A stretch of DNA of 42,586 nucleotides from Methanobrevibacter olleyae (GCF_900114585.1 NZ_FOTL01000011.1:3623-46208), one strand, 5' to 3'. Counted from the first letter of the stretch, positions 26,462-36,010 are shown. The notes: a model not told the origin generated them from the letters alone. Made by a program: numbers and translations.

Positions 26462-27712
26462 ATCTAAGTTCATACGAATTAGAGGTTTAGATAAATGACG
26501 TCTAGCTGAAACTGGAGTTTCATAAAATTTGCCATTGATTAAACTACGCTCTACTATCTCAGGAACCTTATCATCAGAGCCTATTTTCCTACCACAGTTT
26601 TTACATTTAAAACCCTTTCCTTTACCTGCTGAGGTCATCCTCTTACCACATTCACAAATAGGATTCTTGTAAAGAAATTGATTAAGCTTTAAAACTTGGA
26701 ACTTTTCAATATTAAAGGTATTTTGTTCACCTATTCCACCATAAACCTCTATTTCATCTCCAGCTTTTAATTCAGCTACAATTTTTCTAAAATTCTTAGT
26801 TGGTTCATATGCTCCACACTCAATTTCACCACTTTCATCATACAAAGTGAAAAACATGTGCCCCCCTTCAATTATATGAGGCTTGTCTTTAACAATCCCC
26901 CTTACTTTATAGCAGGAATACTGTTTAAGCTCACTTATCCTATTTGCATTTTGAATATGCATATCTGTATGTTGATTTGTTTTAAAAATACATGAATCGG
27001 CAATTCTTTCATTCGGTATAACGATATCCCTTGCAATATCCAAAACTTCAGGATTATTAGATCTTATACCATATAGAATAGGGCATGGAGTTTTAGGTTC
27101 AATAGCTAAATATTCACCATCAATATTTTCAAAAGTTTCAGGAAAAGTTTCTTTATCCATCCTAACAACAGAATCATAATCAATTTCACGTAAAGTTCCA
27201 TACCTAGAAGAATCCCTATATGCTAAAAGTTCATAGGTATAATCTTCTAAAGGACAGGAAATAGCTGCAATAGAGCCAATGATTCCTCTGCCTTTTTTAA
27301 ATTTATGAATTTCAGCACCGATTTGACTGGCAAATTCTTCTGCTTCTTCTATAGTTATTATTGAGTAAATGGCTTTAAATGCATATCTAATCATTTCTTC
27401 AGTGATTTCACCTTTATAGAAGACAACTCCAGGATTAGTGTTATCACAATCCATGATTGAAAGCTCGCTAACAAACTTAAGCACTATTTCTTTTGCCAGA
27501 TCTATCTTTTGATTTAAATCTAATTTAAAAGAGATCCCTCCGTTTCCCCTGGTTTTAAATTTGGCAAAGGGATTTAGGCGAATTAAACGTGGAAAGCCAA
27601 TAATTTCAATATCGTTCTTTTTAAACTCCTTTAAAATAGCAGATGCTAAAAATGTAGTGCACATTCCATCTGGAGAGTCTGTATCATCAATTCCTATATA
27701 AAAATAATCCAT
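26459..27712 (-). CDS. tiaS: tRNA(Ile2) 2-agmatinylcytidine synthetase
   Basis: TiaS joins agmatine to C34 of tRNA-Ile2, using ATP, so that the archaeal CAU anticodon reads AUA. The N-terminus DYFYIGIDDTDSPDGMCT is the family's ATP/metal-binding start. A kinase-like domain follows (about 1-250), then an OB-fold domain (about 265-345), and a C-terminal zinc ribbon with CECGKR and CKNCG (about 350-372). The open frame extends to a TTG at 27721, but the ATG at 27712 is the normal start, with GTGATT upstream; this gives 417 residues, typical of the family. The gene stands alone. Confidence 0.95.
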   Translation of the reverse strand: MDYFYIGIDDTDSPDGMCTTFLASAILKEFKKNDIEIIGFPRLIRLNPFAKFKTRGNGGISFKLDLNQKIDLAKEIVLKFVSELSIMDCDNTNPGVVFYKGEITEEMIRYAFKAIYSIITIEEAEEFASQIGAEIHKFKKGRGIIGSIAAISCPLEDYTYELLAYRDSSRYGTLREIDYDSVVRMDKETFPETFENIDGEYLAIEPKTPCPILYGIRSNNPEVLDIARDIVIPNERIADSCIFKTNQHTDMHIQNANRISELKQYSCYKVRGIVKDKPHIIEGGHMFFTLYDESGEIECGAYEPTKNFRKIVAELKAGDEIEVYGGIGEQNTFNIEKFQVLKLNQFLYKNPICECGKRMTSAGKGKGFKCKNCGRKIGSDDKVPEIVERSLINGKFYETPVSARRHLSKPLIRMNLD

Positions 27713-27962
27713 ATTAATCAATCACTGAATTTTATAAAAATAAATTTAAAATAGGCTATTTTTATTGATTATGAAAATTAAAATAGTCAATTTTATATTA
27801 ACCTTAAAAGATAATAATATTATTAAAATTTATTTAAACTAATTAATAAAAATTATCTTATAATATAATAAAGCCATCTGAAAAATAAATTAATTCATTA
27901 AGTAAAAAAATTTATTTCATTAGAAAAGATTTATTTTCATTAAATAAAAAAGGGGAGATCCT

Positions 27963-28946
27963 ATGGCAATAACTAATAGGAATCAATTAATAGGAGAAGT
28001 TTATCAATTACTAAATAAGGAAGGTTTTGAAACATCAAATATCTATGATCAAAGCTGTTTTGATTTAGTAGCCCGTAAAAAATTGCTCATTTTGCTTTTA
28101 AAAGTCCTCATAAATATTGACAGCATTAATGAAGCACATATTGAAGAAATTAGACAAATTTCTAATGTTTTCTTAGCTTCTCCAATTATTGTAGGTATCA
28201 AATCTAAAAATCATATCTTAGAAGAAGATGTTGTTTATGAAAGACATGGCTTACCTGCAATTGGCCTTGAAACTCTTAAAAACATGATTGTTTATGATGA
28301 GTATCCTGAAATTTTAGCAGACCGTGGAGGATACTATGTTCAAATTAATGGAAATGTTTTAAAAGAATACAGAGAAGAGTATAACTTATCTTTAAAAGAT
28401 TTAGCTGATTTGGCACATGTTTCAAGAGCTACAATGTATAAATATGAAAAGGGAATGGTTAGAGCCAATACAGAAACTGCTATGCTTCTTGAAGAGATTT
28501 TAAATACTAAGATAACACTTGACATAGATTTGTTTGAGCCATACCAAGAAGATATTAAATTAAAAGCAGATACAAGTAATTTAAATCAAACTCAAGGAAC
28601 CAATGCTCAAAATTTAGCTAAATTAGGCTTTGGAGTAGTTTCAACTAATAAAAGTCCATTTGATGCACTTGCTAAAGCAGAAATAGCTACTAAAAAGAAA
28701 GAGCAAAACCCATTAATAGCTAACTTAAATGTTCAAGACGAGCAAAATACAAAGACATTAAATAAAATGGCAATTAGTTTAAAAGATCTTTCCCTTGTAA
28801 CCTCTTCAAATCCCTTCTTTGTTCTTGAAGATGATAAAATTAAAGATTCAATTGATGGAATTCCAGTTATTAAATCATGGGAAATGAAAGAGTTTGAGAA
28901 TTCTAAAGAGTTTTTAAAATTAATTAAAGAAAGAAGAAATAATTAA
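27963..28946 (+). CDS. Archaeal HTH-type transcriptional regulator (COG1395)
   Basis: A 327-residue protein of the archaeal COG1395 group of putative regulators. Residues 1 to about 125 form a nuclease-like alpha/beta domain without obvious catalytic motif, and residues about 133-180 (LKEYREEYNLSLKDLADLAHVSRATMYKYEKG in part) form a classic XRE helix-turn-helix. Residues 190-270 are a Gln/Asn-rich linker, and the C-terminal 50 residues a conserved segment. Conservation in methanogens suggests a general role; the targets are not known. GGGGAG lies before the ATG. Its 3' end is the seed of a downstream repeat. Confidence 0.88.
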   Translation: MAITNRNQLIGEVYQLLNKEGFETSNIYDQSCFDLVARKKLLILLLKVLINIDSINEAHIEEIRQISNVFLASPIIVGIKSKNHILEEDVVYERHGLPAIGLETLKNMIVYDEYPEILADRGGYYVQINGNVLKEYREEYNLSLKDLADLAHVSRATMYKYEKGMVRANTETAMLLEEILNTKITLDIDLFEPYQEDIKLKADTSNLNQTQGTNAQNLAKLGFGVVSTNKSPFDALAKAEIATKKKEQNPLIANLNVQDEQNTKTLNKMAISLKDLSLVTSSNPFFVLEDDKIKDSIDGIPVIKSWEMKEFENSKEFLKLIKERRNN

Positions 28947-29047
28947 TTGATATTAATTAAAAAAAGAAGAAACAATTAATAATGAATATTAATTAAAAAA
29001 AAGAAGAAACAATTAATAATGAATATTAATTAAAAAAAGAAGAAAAA
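28931..29047 (+). repeat. About 36-bp tandem array copying the end of the COG1395 gene
   Basis: AAGAAGAAA, from the last codons of the regulator gene (E-R-R-N-N-stop), recurs at 28931, 28964, 29001 and 29037 (steps 33, 37, 36). The two central units are almost identical. Confidence 0.88.
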
Positions 29048-29108
29048 TTAAATCAATGATTAAATAAATTTATTTTGTATATGATTATTAAATTAAAAGG
29101 TGGATAAT

Positions 29109-29276
29109 ATGGATTTTAACAATAATAGAGCAATGATTATTCTTGTTCTTGCATTAATCTTAGCTGTTTTTTTAACTTTATATGTTGGAACTATAAATCC
29201 AGTAATAGCTGGATTAGGTATACTGGCGATAATTGTAATTGTAGCTAATATTTACATTGAAAAAGTTAAAAAATAG
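29109..29276 (+). CDS. 55-aa two-helix membrane protein
   Basis: A short gene encoding MDFNNNRAMI followed by two hydrophobic segments (about 9-26 and 31-49) separated by GTINP, and ending in the basic tail EKVKK. AAGGTGG lies six bases before the ATG, which is a strong start signal. It should sit in the membrane as a hairpin. The family is not recognised. It lies between the COG1395 regulator and the convergent fdhD gene. Confidence 0.72.
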   Translation: MDFNNNRAMIILVLALILAVFLTLYVGTINPVIAGLGILAIIVIVANIYIEKVKK

Positions 29277-29323
29277 ATAAAAATAGAAATAAAAAACCTA
29301 AAATAAAATAAGTTAAAAAAATT

Positions 29324-29410
29324 TTAATCCCTATTTTTCTATTGTCCAAAGCAACAAAAATCTTAATCCATAATTTTCTATTGTCCAAAGCAATAAAAAT
29401 TTTAATCCAT
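29324..29410. repeat. 39-bp repeat between convergent genes
   Basis: TTAATCC followed by a TTTCTATTGTCCAAAGCAA-type core begins at 29324 and 29363, with a diverged third start at 29402. It lies between the 55-aa gene and the end of fdhD. Runs of T and A may help end transcription from both sides. Confidence 0.8.
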
Positions 29411-29444
29411 ATTTTATGTTGTAAAAGGCAAGAGAAGATCTAGC

Positions 29445-30248
29445 TTAGCCATCTAAATTAATTCTCTCTGGTGCAGTATAAAGGTTAAATCTATCACCAC
29501 GTACAAAACCAATCATAGTAATATTTCCCTTTTCTGCAATATCATAACCAGAACCTGCAGGAGCAGCATTAGAAACCAAAATAGGAATACCTACCCTAAC
29601 TATTTTTATAAGCATGTCTGCAGGCATTCTGCCACTGTAGCTTATATAGGACTTAGACAGATCAAATCCTGATTTAGCTGCAGCACCAATTACTTTATCA
29701 ACTGCTACATGACGGCTTACATCTTCACGAGTGATGAACTGATTTCCATAAACCAATTGAGCAACATGAACGCTACCTGTAGCTTGCCAAATCTCTGCTT
29801 TATCTGTAAGTCTTTTCATATTTGCAATTATTTCACTTGCATTAACAACCAAATCAGCATCAATAGCTTCAATATTTTTAAGTTCACTTCTCCATCCACC
29901 TGCACTATCAGACATTATACATTGATAAGATAAAACATCCCTATCTAGTTCTGGTTTTTCATCATCATTCTCATCATCATTCTTACCATGATTAAATTTA
30001 GTTTTAATGCTTACATATTTATCTTCAATTTCAATACTAACTATATCATCAATAGAATTTACTAAACCATCACCTAAACAATATCCAACAGCAAAATCAT
30101 CTAAATCAGCAGGATATGTGGAAAACTTACGAGGAGGCAAATAATCAATATGGAAATAAATATTTTCATCTTTAACTGTTTGTTCTTCTACTTTTTGATA
30201 ATTTCCATTTTCCCATCTAATAGCAGGAATTTTCTTAATATGCTCCAT
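29445..30248 (-). CDS. fdhD: FdhD sulfur carrier for formate dehydrogenase
   Basis: FdhD transfers sulfur to the molybdenum/tungsten cofactor of formate dehydrogenase, making it active; methanogens use that enzyme to live on formate. Family motifs are DDFAVGYCLGDGLV (about 50-63), EIWQATGSVHVAQL (about 160), EDVSRHVAVDKVIGAA (about 182-197), SGRMPADMLIKIVRVGIPILVSNAAP and GFVRGDRFNLYT. The loop with the usual sulfur-relay CxxC has only one cysteine here (Cys110 in QCIMSD). An acidic insertion (about 88-103) precedes it. GGTGAT precedes the ATG. No formate dehydrogenase gene is in the window. Confidence 0.92.
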   Translation of the reverse strand: MEHIKKIPAIRWENGNYQKVEEQTVKDENIYFHIDYLPPRKFSTYPADLDDFAVGYCLGDGLVNSIDDIVSIEIEDKYVSIKTKFNHGKNDDENDDEKPELDRDVLSYQCIMSDSAGGWRSELKNIEAIDADLVVNASEIIANMKRLTDKAEIWQATGSVHVAQLVYGNQFITREDVSRHVAVDKVIGAAAKSGFDLSKSYISYSGRMPADMLIKIVRVGIPILVSNAAPAGSGYDIAEKGNITMIGFVRGDRFNLYTAPERINLDG

Positions 30249-30339
30249 AAAATCACCTTAAAACAATTAGTATAATATTTTAAAAATCATACAATATAAT
30301 TTATAACAATAGTTATATTTATAAGTTTATATTCATTTT

Positions 30340-30505
30340 AAATTAAAAACAATTACTTTTAAAAATTTAAATTACATTAATTTAAATTAAAAACAATTAT
30401 TTTTAAAAATTTAAAGTATATTCATTTTAAATTAAAAACTATTACTTTTAAAAATTAAATTATATTAATTTAAATTAAAAAACTATTACTTTTAAAATTT
30501 TAAAC
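30340..30505. repeat. About 44-bp AT-rich repeat, four copies, upstream of fdhD
   Basis: AAATTAAAAA recurs at 30340, 30384, 30429 and 30472 (steps 44, 45, 43), each followed by a CTATTACTTTTAAAA-type sequence. The array occupies most of the spacer between fdhD and the next gene; no other feature is seen. Confidence 0.8.
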
Positions 30506-30540
30506 TTTTTAAAAATTGAAGAATTTAATTCTATAAATCA

Positions 30541-31356
30541 TTAGATCTTATTTAAAATTCCAAAGGTTTCTTCTGCTTCCATCTCAGATGCTATACCTAC
30601 AGAAACCATTTCAGCATAGTCTAATGTTTTCAAGAAATTAAAAGCTTCTTCAGGTCTTTGAATACCAACTGCCAAAATCTTATTAATAATTATTTTTTTA
30701 TCAATCTTATTAAGTAAATTCACTAATTCCTCTTGTTTATTAGCTCTAAAATCTGGAACATCCATCATATATCCGACTTTATTTACTGGAATCATATAAA
30801 AGTCAAATAAACCTTTATCTTCAATAATTGGTGAATCAATTAATTTTTCACTTGTTTTAAAAGGAAAAGAAGTAATAATGCCTGATGGAATACCAGTATC
30901 ATTAATGGCTTCTAATATTTCAGTTATAAAATCCCAATCATAAGTATCTATAAGAAATTCATCTACAAGCATTAAAGAATTATCAAATTGTGCTAAATTT
31001 TCAATGTCTTCCTTCCAAGTAGCCTCTCTTCTTGCCTCATCATAATTCGGTAAAACATAATCCATTTCTGTCTTACCAATAGTTGAAACTGCTTGCATCT
31101 CCACTCCATCATTAGAAGCTATTTCAAATGCTTTTAAGAGATTTTCCTTGTTTGCTAAATTAATGGATCTTACTCCCAATTCATAGGATTTTTCAATGAT
31201 CTTGCTTACATTATTCGGGTTTCTAAGAAGGTCTAAATTGTATAAACGAGTCCTATGGCCAAAATAAGCATCTGCAAGAAATGGGGCATTTCCTAAAACT
31301 ACACGAGGGATTGATTTTCCTTTAAATTCTAAATCTTCATTAAAAATAATAAACAC
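30541..31356 (-). CDS. Conserved hypothetical protein, aldo/keto-reductase-like barrel
   Basis: A 271-residue protein with the strand-helix alternation of a TIM barrel. The opening IPRVVLGNAPFLADAYFG and SYELGVRSINLANKENLLKAFEIA resemble the start of aldo/keto reductases (LGTAPFG ... AYELGVRxIDTA), and the last third (INKILAVGIQRPEEAFNFLK) resembles their cofactor-side segment, but the catalytic Asp-Tyr-Lys-His set is not clear. I therefore call it a barrel protein of unknown function. No in-frame ATG exists near the start; a stop codon lies directly upstream and GTG at 31356 with AGGT before it is the only sensible start. Confidence 0.65.
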   Translation of the reverse strand: MFIIFNEDLEFKGKSIPRVVLGNAPFLADAYFGHRTRLYNLDLLRNPNNVSKIIEKSYELGVRSINLANKENLLKAFEIASNDGVEMQAVSTIGKTEMDYVLPNYDEARREATWKEDIENLAQFDNSLMLVDEFLIDTYDWDFITEILEAINDTGIPSGIITSFPFKTSEKLIDSPIIEDKGLFDFYMIPVNKVGYMMDVPDFRANKQEELVNLLNKIDKKIIINKILAVGIQRPEEAFNFLKTLDYAEMVSVGIASEMEAEETFGILNKI

Positions 31357-31588
31357 GACCTAAAAAAATAATAGTTATAATACTAGAATTGAAAATTGAA
31401 ACTGTTTAATTCTGAATAAAAATTTAATTAAATTAATTATTAAACTTATCGAAAAATAGTTGAATAAAAAAATAAATTGAAAAAATAAATAGATAAAAAA
31501 AGACTCTCTTAAAAGAATAAAAGAATAAGAATAAAAAAGACTCTTTTAAAGAATAAAAATGAGAATAAAAAAAGAAAAAAGAATAAAA
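31357..31588 (-). other. Spacer with T-rich repeated block
   Basis: An imperfect 37-bp repeat (two copies, about 31498-31570, both containing AAGACTCT) gives T-rich runs downstream of the YbjQ-family gene on the minus strand and probably ends its transcript. No gene is seen. Confidence 0.5.
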
Positions 31589-31927
31589 TTATTCTTTTTC
31601 AATTACAACAGCAGTTCCATAAGTTAAAACTTCTTGCATGTTTTGGGAAATACTGTCTGAATCCATTCTAACGGAGATAATTGCATTTGCACCTAATTCT
31701 TTAGCATGTTCAATGCAACGTGTAATAGATTCTTCTCTTGATTCTTCCATCATTGTAACATATTGCTTAATTTCTCCACCGAATAAGCCTTTAATACCTG
31801 CACCAATATCTCCACCAACACCACGTGCACGTACAGTTAAACCATAAACAAATCCTTTATTTTCTACAATTTTATACCCTGAGATATAATTTGCACTTGA
31901 AATAGGAAATTCATCCATACTTACCAT
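31589..31927 (-). CDS. YbjQ/UPF0145 family protein
   Basis: A 112-residue member of the YbjQ (DUF74) family, small pentamer-forming proteins once called heavy-metal-binding domains; the cellular role is unknown. The family pattern is clear: IVENKGFVYGLTVRARGVGGDIGAGIKGLFGGE, then AKELGANAIISVRMDSDSI, then the terminal TYGTAVVIEK (each quoted in part). GGAGG lies seven bases before the ATG. Confidence 0.9.
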   Translation of the reverse strand: MVSMDEFPISSANYISGYKIVENKGFVYGLTVRARGVGGDIGAGIKGLFGGEIKQYVTMMEESREESITRCIEHAKELGANAIISVRMDSDSISQNMQEVLTYGTAVVIEKE

Positions 31928-31985
31928 TTTTATGCCTCCATTATTTTTCTAGATTAACCGAAGTTAATTACTATAATATTTAGTT

Positions 31986-32002
31986 ATATTATATATAAAC
32001 CT
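31986..32002 (-). promoter_or_regulatory. Promoter of the YbjQ-family gene
   Basis: On the minus strand AAAAGGTTTATATATAAT combines a BRE-like purine stretch with a strong TATA box about 65 bases upstream of the start codon. Confidence 0.5.
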
Positions 32003-32383
32003 TTTTAAATTTATTTTATAGAATTTTAAACTTAAATCAATATTAAAAAAGATTAAATAAATTAAAATAGGAAAATGAAAAAACCAACAATTCAAAAATA
32101 TTTTAAAAAAAACTAATATAAAATAAATTAAAAACACTATCTTACAAATTATTTAAATATAATGTTAACGATAAATAATAACACTATAAGCTATCTAATC
32201 TTATCTTATAAATTTTAAAAAAATATGAAAATTAGATAATTTATCATAATTTTAAATATTAAAAAACTTTTATAAATTGAATAAATAGTAAAATAAAAGC
32301 AAAGGCTTAGGAATATTTAATTTATAAAAATAATTATTATTAAAATTACTAAAAACTTATTTCAAATAAAGAATGGTGAAATA
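32003..32383. other. Spacer between divergent YbjQ-family and serA genes
   Basis: AT-rich, no gene. TTTATAAAAA at about 32321-32330 is the best candidate TATA box for serA, roughly 55 bases before its ATG. Confidence 0.45.
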
Positions 32384-33958
32384 ATGAAAGCATTAGTCGC
32401 AGATGCAATAAATGAAAAAGGTATTGAAAACTTAAAGGAAATTGCTGAAGTTGTAGTGGATACTAGCATCAGCCCTGAAGAATTACTTGAAACTGTTGGG
32501 GAATATGATGCTATTATCGTAAGAAGTAGAACCAAATTACCTGCCGAAGTGATTGAAAAAGCAGATAAACTTAAAATCATTGCAAGAGCAGGTGTAGGTG
32601 TAGATAATATTGATGTAAATGCAGCTACCCAAAAAGGTATTATGGTAGTTAATGCACCGGAATCTACTTCAATCACTGTAGCAGAGCACACAATGGGATT
32701 AATCCTAAGTACCATCCGTAAAATAGCTATTGCTGATAAATCTACCAAAGCAGGAAAATGGGAGAAAAAGGCATTTATGGGAATGGAACTTAGAAACAAA
32801 ACCCTTGGTGTGATAGGTATGGGAAGAATTGGATCTCAAGTGGTAAACAGATGTAAAGCATTTGAAATGGATGCTATTGCATATGACCCATATTTACCTC
32901 CTGAAGTAGCTAAAAACATGGGTGTTGAATTATATGAAAATATTGAAGATGTCTTAACTAGAGCAGATGTAATTACAATTCACGTTCCATTGACTCCTGA
33001 AACTGAACATTCAATTTCTACTGAGCAATTTAAATTAATGAAGGACACCGCACTTATTTTTAACTGTGCACGTGGTGGAATTATTGATGAAGATGCATTA
33101 TACGATGCATTAGTAAGTGGAGAAATTCTTGGAGCAGGTCTTGATGTATATGAAGAAGAGCCTGCAAAGGACAATAAATTATTCCAATTAGATAATATAG
33201 TATGTACCCCCCACATTGCAGCATCCACTAAAGAAGCTCAAAGAGATGCAGCTATCATTGTAGCAAATGAAGTAATCACTTTATTCAAAGGAAAAATGCC
33301 TAAAAACATTATTAACATGCCTCGTATGCATAACAGTGAATTTAAAGAAACTAATAATTATCTGGAACTTTGTGAAAAATTAGGTAGTTTTATTTCACAA
33401 TCTGCAAGTAGCCCTATTAAAAAATTAGAAATTACCTACAAAGGAGAAATTGCAAAGCTTCCAAATAGAGAACTGTTTACAAGAACCATTCTTCAAGGTA
33501 TTTTAAATCCAATTACCGAAACTGTTGTAAATGCTGTTAATGCAACCACTGTAGCTAAATTTAGAGGAATTAGCATAACAGAGGCAGTAAGTGAAGACAG
33601 CGAAGGTTATGAAACTTTAATTAAAGTTTCTGCTAAAACTAAAGATGGGGAAATGTCTGCAGATGGTACTTACTTACATGAACCTAAAATCATTAAAATT
33701 AATGGTTATTGGGTAGATGTAAAACCTGAAGGAAATATGTTTATTGCAAAATATAAAGACATTCCTGGAAGTATTGGTGCAATCGGCACAAAATTCGGCC
33801 AGCAAAACATTAATATTGGCATCATGCAAGTAGGAAGAGACTCCACTGGCGGGGAAGCTATTATGATTCTTACTTTAGATGAACCAGCTACTAAAGAATC
33901 TGTTGAAGAAATTAAATCATTAGACAATGTATATGATGCAAGCAGTTTAATTCTTTAA
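32384..33958 (+). CDS. serA: D-3-phosphoglycerate dehydrogenase
   Basis: First enzyme of serine synthesis: oxidises 3-phosphoglycerate to 3-phosphohydroxypyruvate with NAD. At 524 residues it is the long form with a substrate-binding domain, an NAD domain ([20 protein letters not shown], about 143-160), an intervening domain (about 315-440) and a C-terminal ACT domain for feedback by serine (about 450-524). The catalytic Arg in [10 protein letters not shown] (about 230-238), Glu in EEEPA and His in PHIAAST (about 278-284) are visible. GGTGA lies just before the ATG. Its last codons seed a 24-25-bp repeat. Confidence 0.97.
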   Translation: MKALVADAINEKGIENLKEIAEVVVDTSISPEELLETVGEYDAIIVRSRTKLPAEVIEKADKLKIIARAGVGVDNIDVNAATQKGIMVVNAPESTSITVAEHTMGLILSTIRKIAIADKSTKAGKWEKKAFMGMELRNKTLGVIGMGRIGSQVVNRCKAFEMDAIAYDPYLPPEVAKNMGVELYENIEDVLTRADVITIHVPLTPETEHSISTEQFKLMKDTALIFNCARGGIIDEDALYDALVSGEILGAGLDVYEEEPAKDNKLFQLDNIVCTPHIAASTKEAQRDAAIIVANEVITLFKGKMPKNIINMPRMHNSEFKETNNYLELCEKLGSFISQSASSPIKKLEITYKGEIAKLPNRELFTRTILQGILNPITETVVNAVNATTVAKFRGISITEAVSEDSEGYETLIKVSAKTKDGEMSADGTYLHEPKIIKINGYWVDVKPEGNMFIAKYKDIPGSIGAIGTKFGQQNINIGIMQVGRDSTGGEAIMILTLDEPATKESVEEIKSLDNVYDASSLIL

Positions 33959-34041
33959 GTAGAAAAAAGTCTAATTCTCAAAGTAGAAAAAAAGTCTAAT
34001 TCTTTAAGTAGAAAAAATTCCAATTCTTTAAGTAGAAAAGC
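33945..34041 (+). repeat. 24-25-bp tandem array copying the end of serA
   Basis: TAATTCTTTAAGTAGAAA, which contains the last codons and stop of serA, recurs at 33948, 33972, 33997 and 34021 with small changes. Steps are 24, 25 and 24 bases. Confidence 0.9.
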
Positions 34042-34115
34042 AGTAAAAACTCATTAAAGTCAAATATTAAAAGCTGTAAAAAGTAGATTTTTTAAAAACA
34101 ACTTTCAAATACATT

Positions 34116-34160
34116 AGATTAGAATTCAGCTGAATTCTAATCTTTTCTTTTTTTACTTTT
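34116..34160 (+). terminator. Perfect 28-bp palindrome with T-tract
   Basis: AGATTAGAATTCAG and its exact reverse complement meet with no loop (34116-34143), followed by TTTTCTTTTTTTACTTTT. It lies between the convergent serA and JAMM genes and fits a strong hairpin/U-tract terminator for serA. Confidence 0.8.
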
Positions 34161-34189
34161 ATTTAAATGATTTATTAAAAAACAGCTTT

Positions 34190-35029
34190 TTATTCAATAT
34201 TATCATCATCTAAATTTTCATCATTTCTATTTTTAAATCCTTTTAAAATAGGTTTACCATCTCTAAATTCAATTACAATACCTAACTTAGGACTTTGGCC
34301 ATTTATAGATTCTCCACCTATCTCAACTACTTTTGGATTTAAATCAATAGAGCCTAATTCATCATCAGATACATTATAAGGACTATAATTATTAGATTGC
34401 TTAAAAGAATTATTTGAACTATCTAAATTAGAACCATCAAATTCATGAGAATATTTATTAGTTTTTTCCCTATCATCATCAAAGTATGATAAATCCTTAT
34501 CTAAATCAAAAAATGATGGATTGAGCTCTTCTTCACCTATTTCATCAAGTTCCTCTTTGATTTCTTTTAAATCTTCAAAAATTAAATCTTGATTAGAATC
34601 TGAATAATTGCCTACCTCAAATCTACTAGGCATGCCATAAGCATCATAAGCTTTCATTGTTTCTAAAGAATATGGTTCACAAAGGATTATATGAAATGGG
34701 CCATGTTTAGAAAAAGTCATCAAATCAGCATGAGAGGGATTTGCATTATTTCCAGGGTGAGAATGTACAGAACCCCATTTTTTCTGATTAGGCGGAATTA
34801 GCCAATCATTAAAAGATGCGCTTGTATGTGATCTTTCACCAGGTAAAAACAGCAATCCAGTTATATAAAGAACCTTATCTTTAACATAACCATCAAACAT
34901 AGCTAAAAATTCATTAGGATATGATTTTTTAGAATAAAAAACTACAGAATCAATTACTCCATTATCAACGCATACCTTTTCAAATTGATTCTTTTCATTC
35001 ATTTTTGATACTAAATCTTCAAATCCCAT
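34190..35029 (-). CDS. JAMM/MPN-domain metalloprotease-like protein
   Basis: Archaeal JAB1/MPN-domain protein (279 residues). The zinc site is complete: Glu40 in YPNEFLAMFDG, His89 and His91 in SVHSHPG, and Asp102 in NPSHADL, with exactly ten residues between the second His and the Asp. Such enzymes in archaea cut ubiquitin-like (SAMP) modifiers or sulfur-carrier proteins from targets; the substrate here is not known. Residues about 150-279 are an acidic, Ser/Asn/Asp-rich tail with a small conserved ending (LGIVIEFRDGKPILKGF), which is not usual for the single-domain form. No ubiquitin-like gene lies beside it. Confidence 0.88.
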   Translation of the reverse strand: MGFEDLVSKMNEKNQFEKVCVDNGVIDSVVFYSKKSYPNEFLAMFDGYVKDKVLYITGLLFLPGERSHTSASFNDWLIPPNQKKWGSVHSHPGNNANPSHADLMTFSKHGPFHIILCEPYSLETMKAYDAYGMPSRFEVGNYSDSNQDLIFEDLKEIKEELDEIGEEELNPSFFDLDKDLSYFDDDREKTNKYSHEFDGSNLDSSNNSFKQSNNYSPYNVSDDELGSIDLNPKVVEIGGESINGQSPKLGIVIEFRDGKPILKGFKNRNDENLDDDNIE

Positions 35030-35082
35030 AGTAATTCCTCATTAAATCCTGTATAGCCAGAAATAGCTAAAAATTTTAAAAA

Positions 35083-35270
35083 GCCCTAAGTAAAAATAAA
35101 AATTAATATTATTTTAAATTATTAAAAAACCCTTAATTAAAAATAAAAATTAATATTATTTCAAATTATTAAAAAACACCTAATTAAAAATAAAAATTAA
35201 TATTATTTCAAATTATTAAAAAACCCTTAATTAAAATAAAAATTAATATTATTTCAAATTATTAAAAAAC
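35083..35270 (-). repeat. 46-47-bp tandem array copying the end of thg1
   Basis: ATTAATATTATTT starts at 35102, 35149, 35196 and 35242. The last copy is the real end of thg1; the earlier ones each hold a copy of its final codons (F-F-N-N-L-K-stop on the minus strand). Units are nearly identical. Confidence 0.92.
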
Positions 35271-36010
35271 TCTCTATTAAAAATTTCTAATTCATAATCA
35301 ACATAAACTTCACTACGTGTAGATACTGTTTTTTCTCCTTTTACTGGATTGAAACCTTCTATTTCCCATGATTTTTTATAAATGCCAATGCCTCTCTTTT
35401 TCCAAGTATCAATATCATTTAGGTTTATTCCTCTCTCAAATAATAGATCATGAATTTCATTTGAGTTTAATCCTTTAATTTTTTCATTAGCTTCTTTGGT
35501 ACCATATTCTTTCTTCAGTGCCCAAATGCCATATCCATTGATACAATTTCTCCAAGCTTCATCTTGTCTCCATTTGAAGTACTTAGCTATAGATTCATCA
35601 TCTATTGGAATTATTCTTGAATCAAAGGATATGGGAAATACAATATTCCTATCATTGTCTGATAGTTTGTCTAAATTAAATTCACTTGAATAATCATTTA
35701 ATAGATGATATGTAAAGGAACTTGAAGCGATTGAAGAGAATACTGAATTTATCTTCTCAACTCTAGCTGAAAATGGAATTTCATCTAGGAGAATACTGAT
35801 TTCATCTGAGAAGGCATAAATAAATTTAGGTGAAAACTGATTAAAAATATCAATGCAAACATTAGCAATAATCTTATAAAATCTATCATCATAAGGTTTT
35901 GAAAGTTTTAAAGCCCTTGCCAAACTATGAAATTTACGGCCATCCAAACGTAAAATAATCTTAGAGTTCTTTGGAACCTTCATTGTTGAATAAATTTCAT
36001 AATCCTTCAT
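35249..36010 (-). CDS. thg1: tRNA-His guanylyltransferase family protein (Thg1)
   Basis: Thg1-family enzyme that adds nucleotides in the 3'-5' direction to tRNA 5' ends (G-1 of tRNA-His, or repair of damaged ends in archaeal Thg1-like proteins). Metal-binding residues are visible: Asp23 in ILRLDGRKFH and Asp69 in YAFSDEIS (with Glu70). The conserved WRQDEAWRNCINGYGIW segment (about 147-163) and RGIGIYKK (about 213-220) follow. The open frame starts at an ATG at 36028 with no ribosome site; GGTGAT lies five bases before the ATG at 36010, so I chose that, giving 253 residues. Confidence 0.92.
   Translation of the reverse strand: MKDYEIYSTMKVPKNSKIILRLDGRKFHSLARALKLSKPYDDRFYKIIANVCIDIFNQFSPKFIYAFSDEISILLDEIPFSARVEKINSVFSSIASSSFTYHLLNDYSSEFNLDKLSDNDRNIVFPISFDSRIIPIDDESIAKYFKWRQDEAWRNCINGYGIWALKKEYGTKEANEKIKGLNSNEIHDLLFERGINLNDIDTWKKRGIGIYKKSWEIEGFNPVKGEKTVSTRSEVYVDYELEIFNREFFNNLK

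Noticed and set aside
27713-27721. TTG start for tiaS
   Set aside because: The ATG at 27712 gives the conserved family N-terminus and is preceded by a ribosome site.
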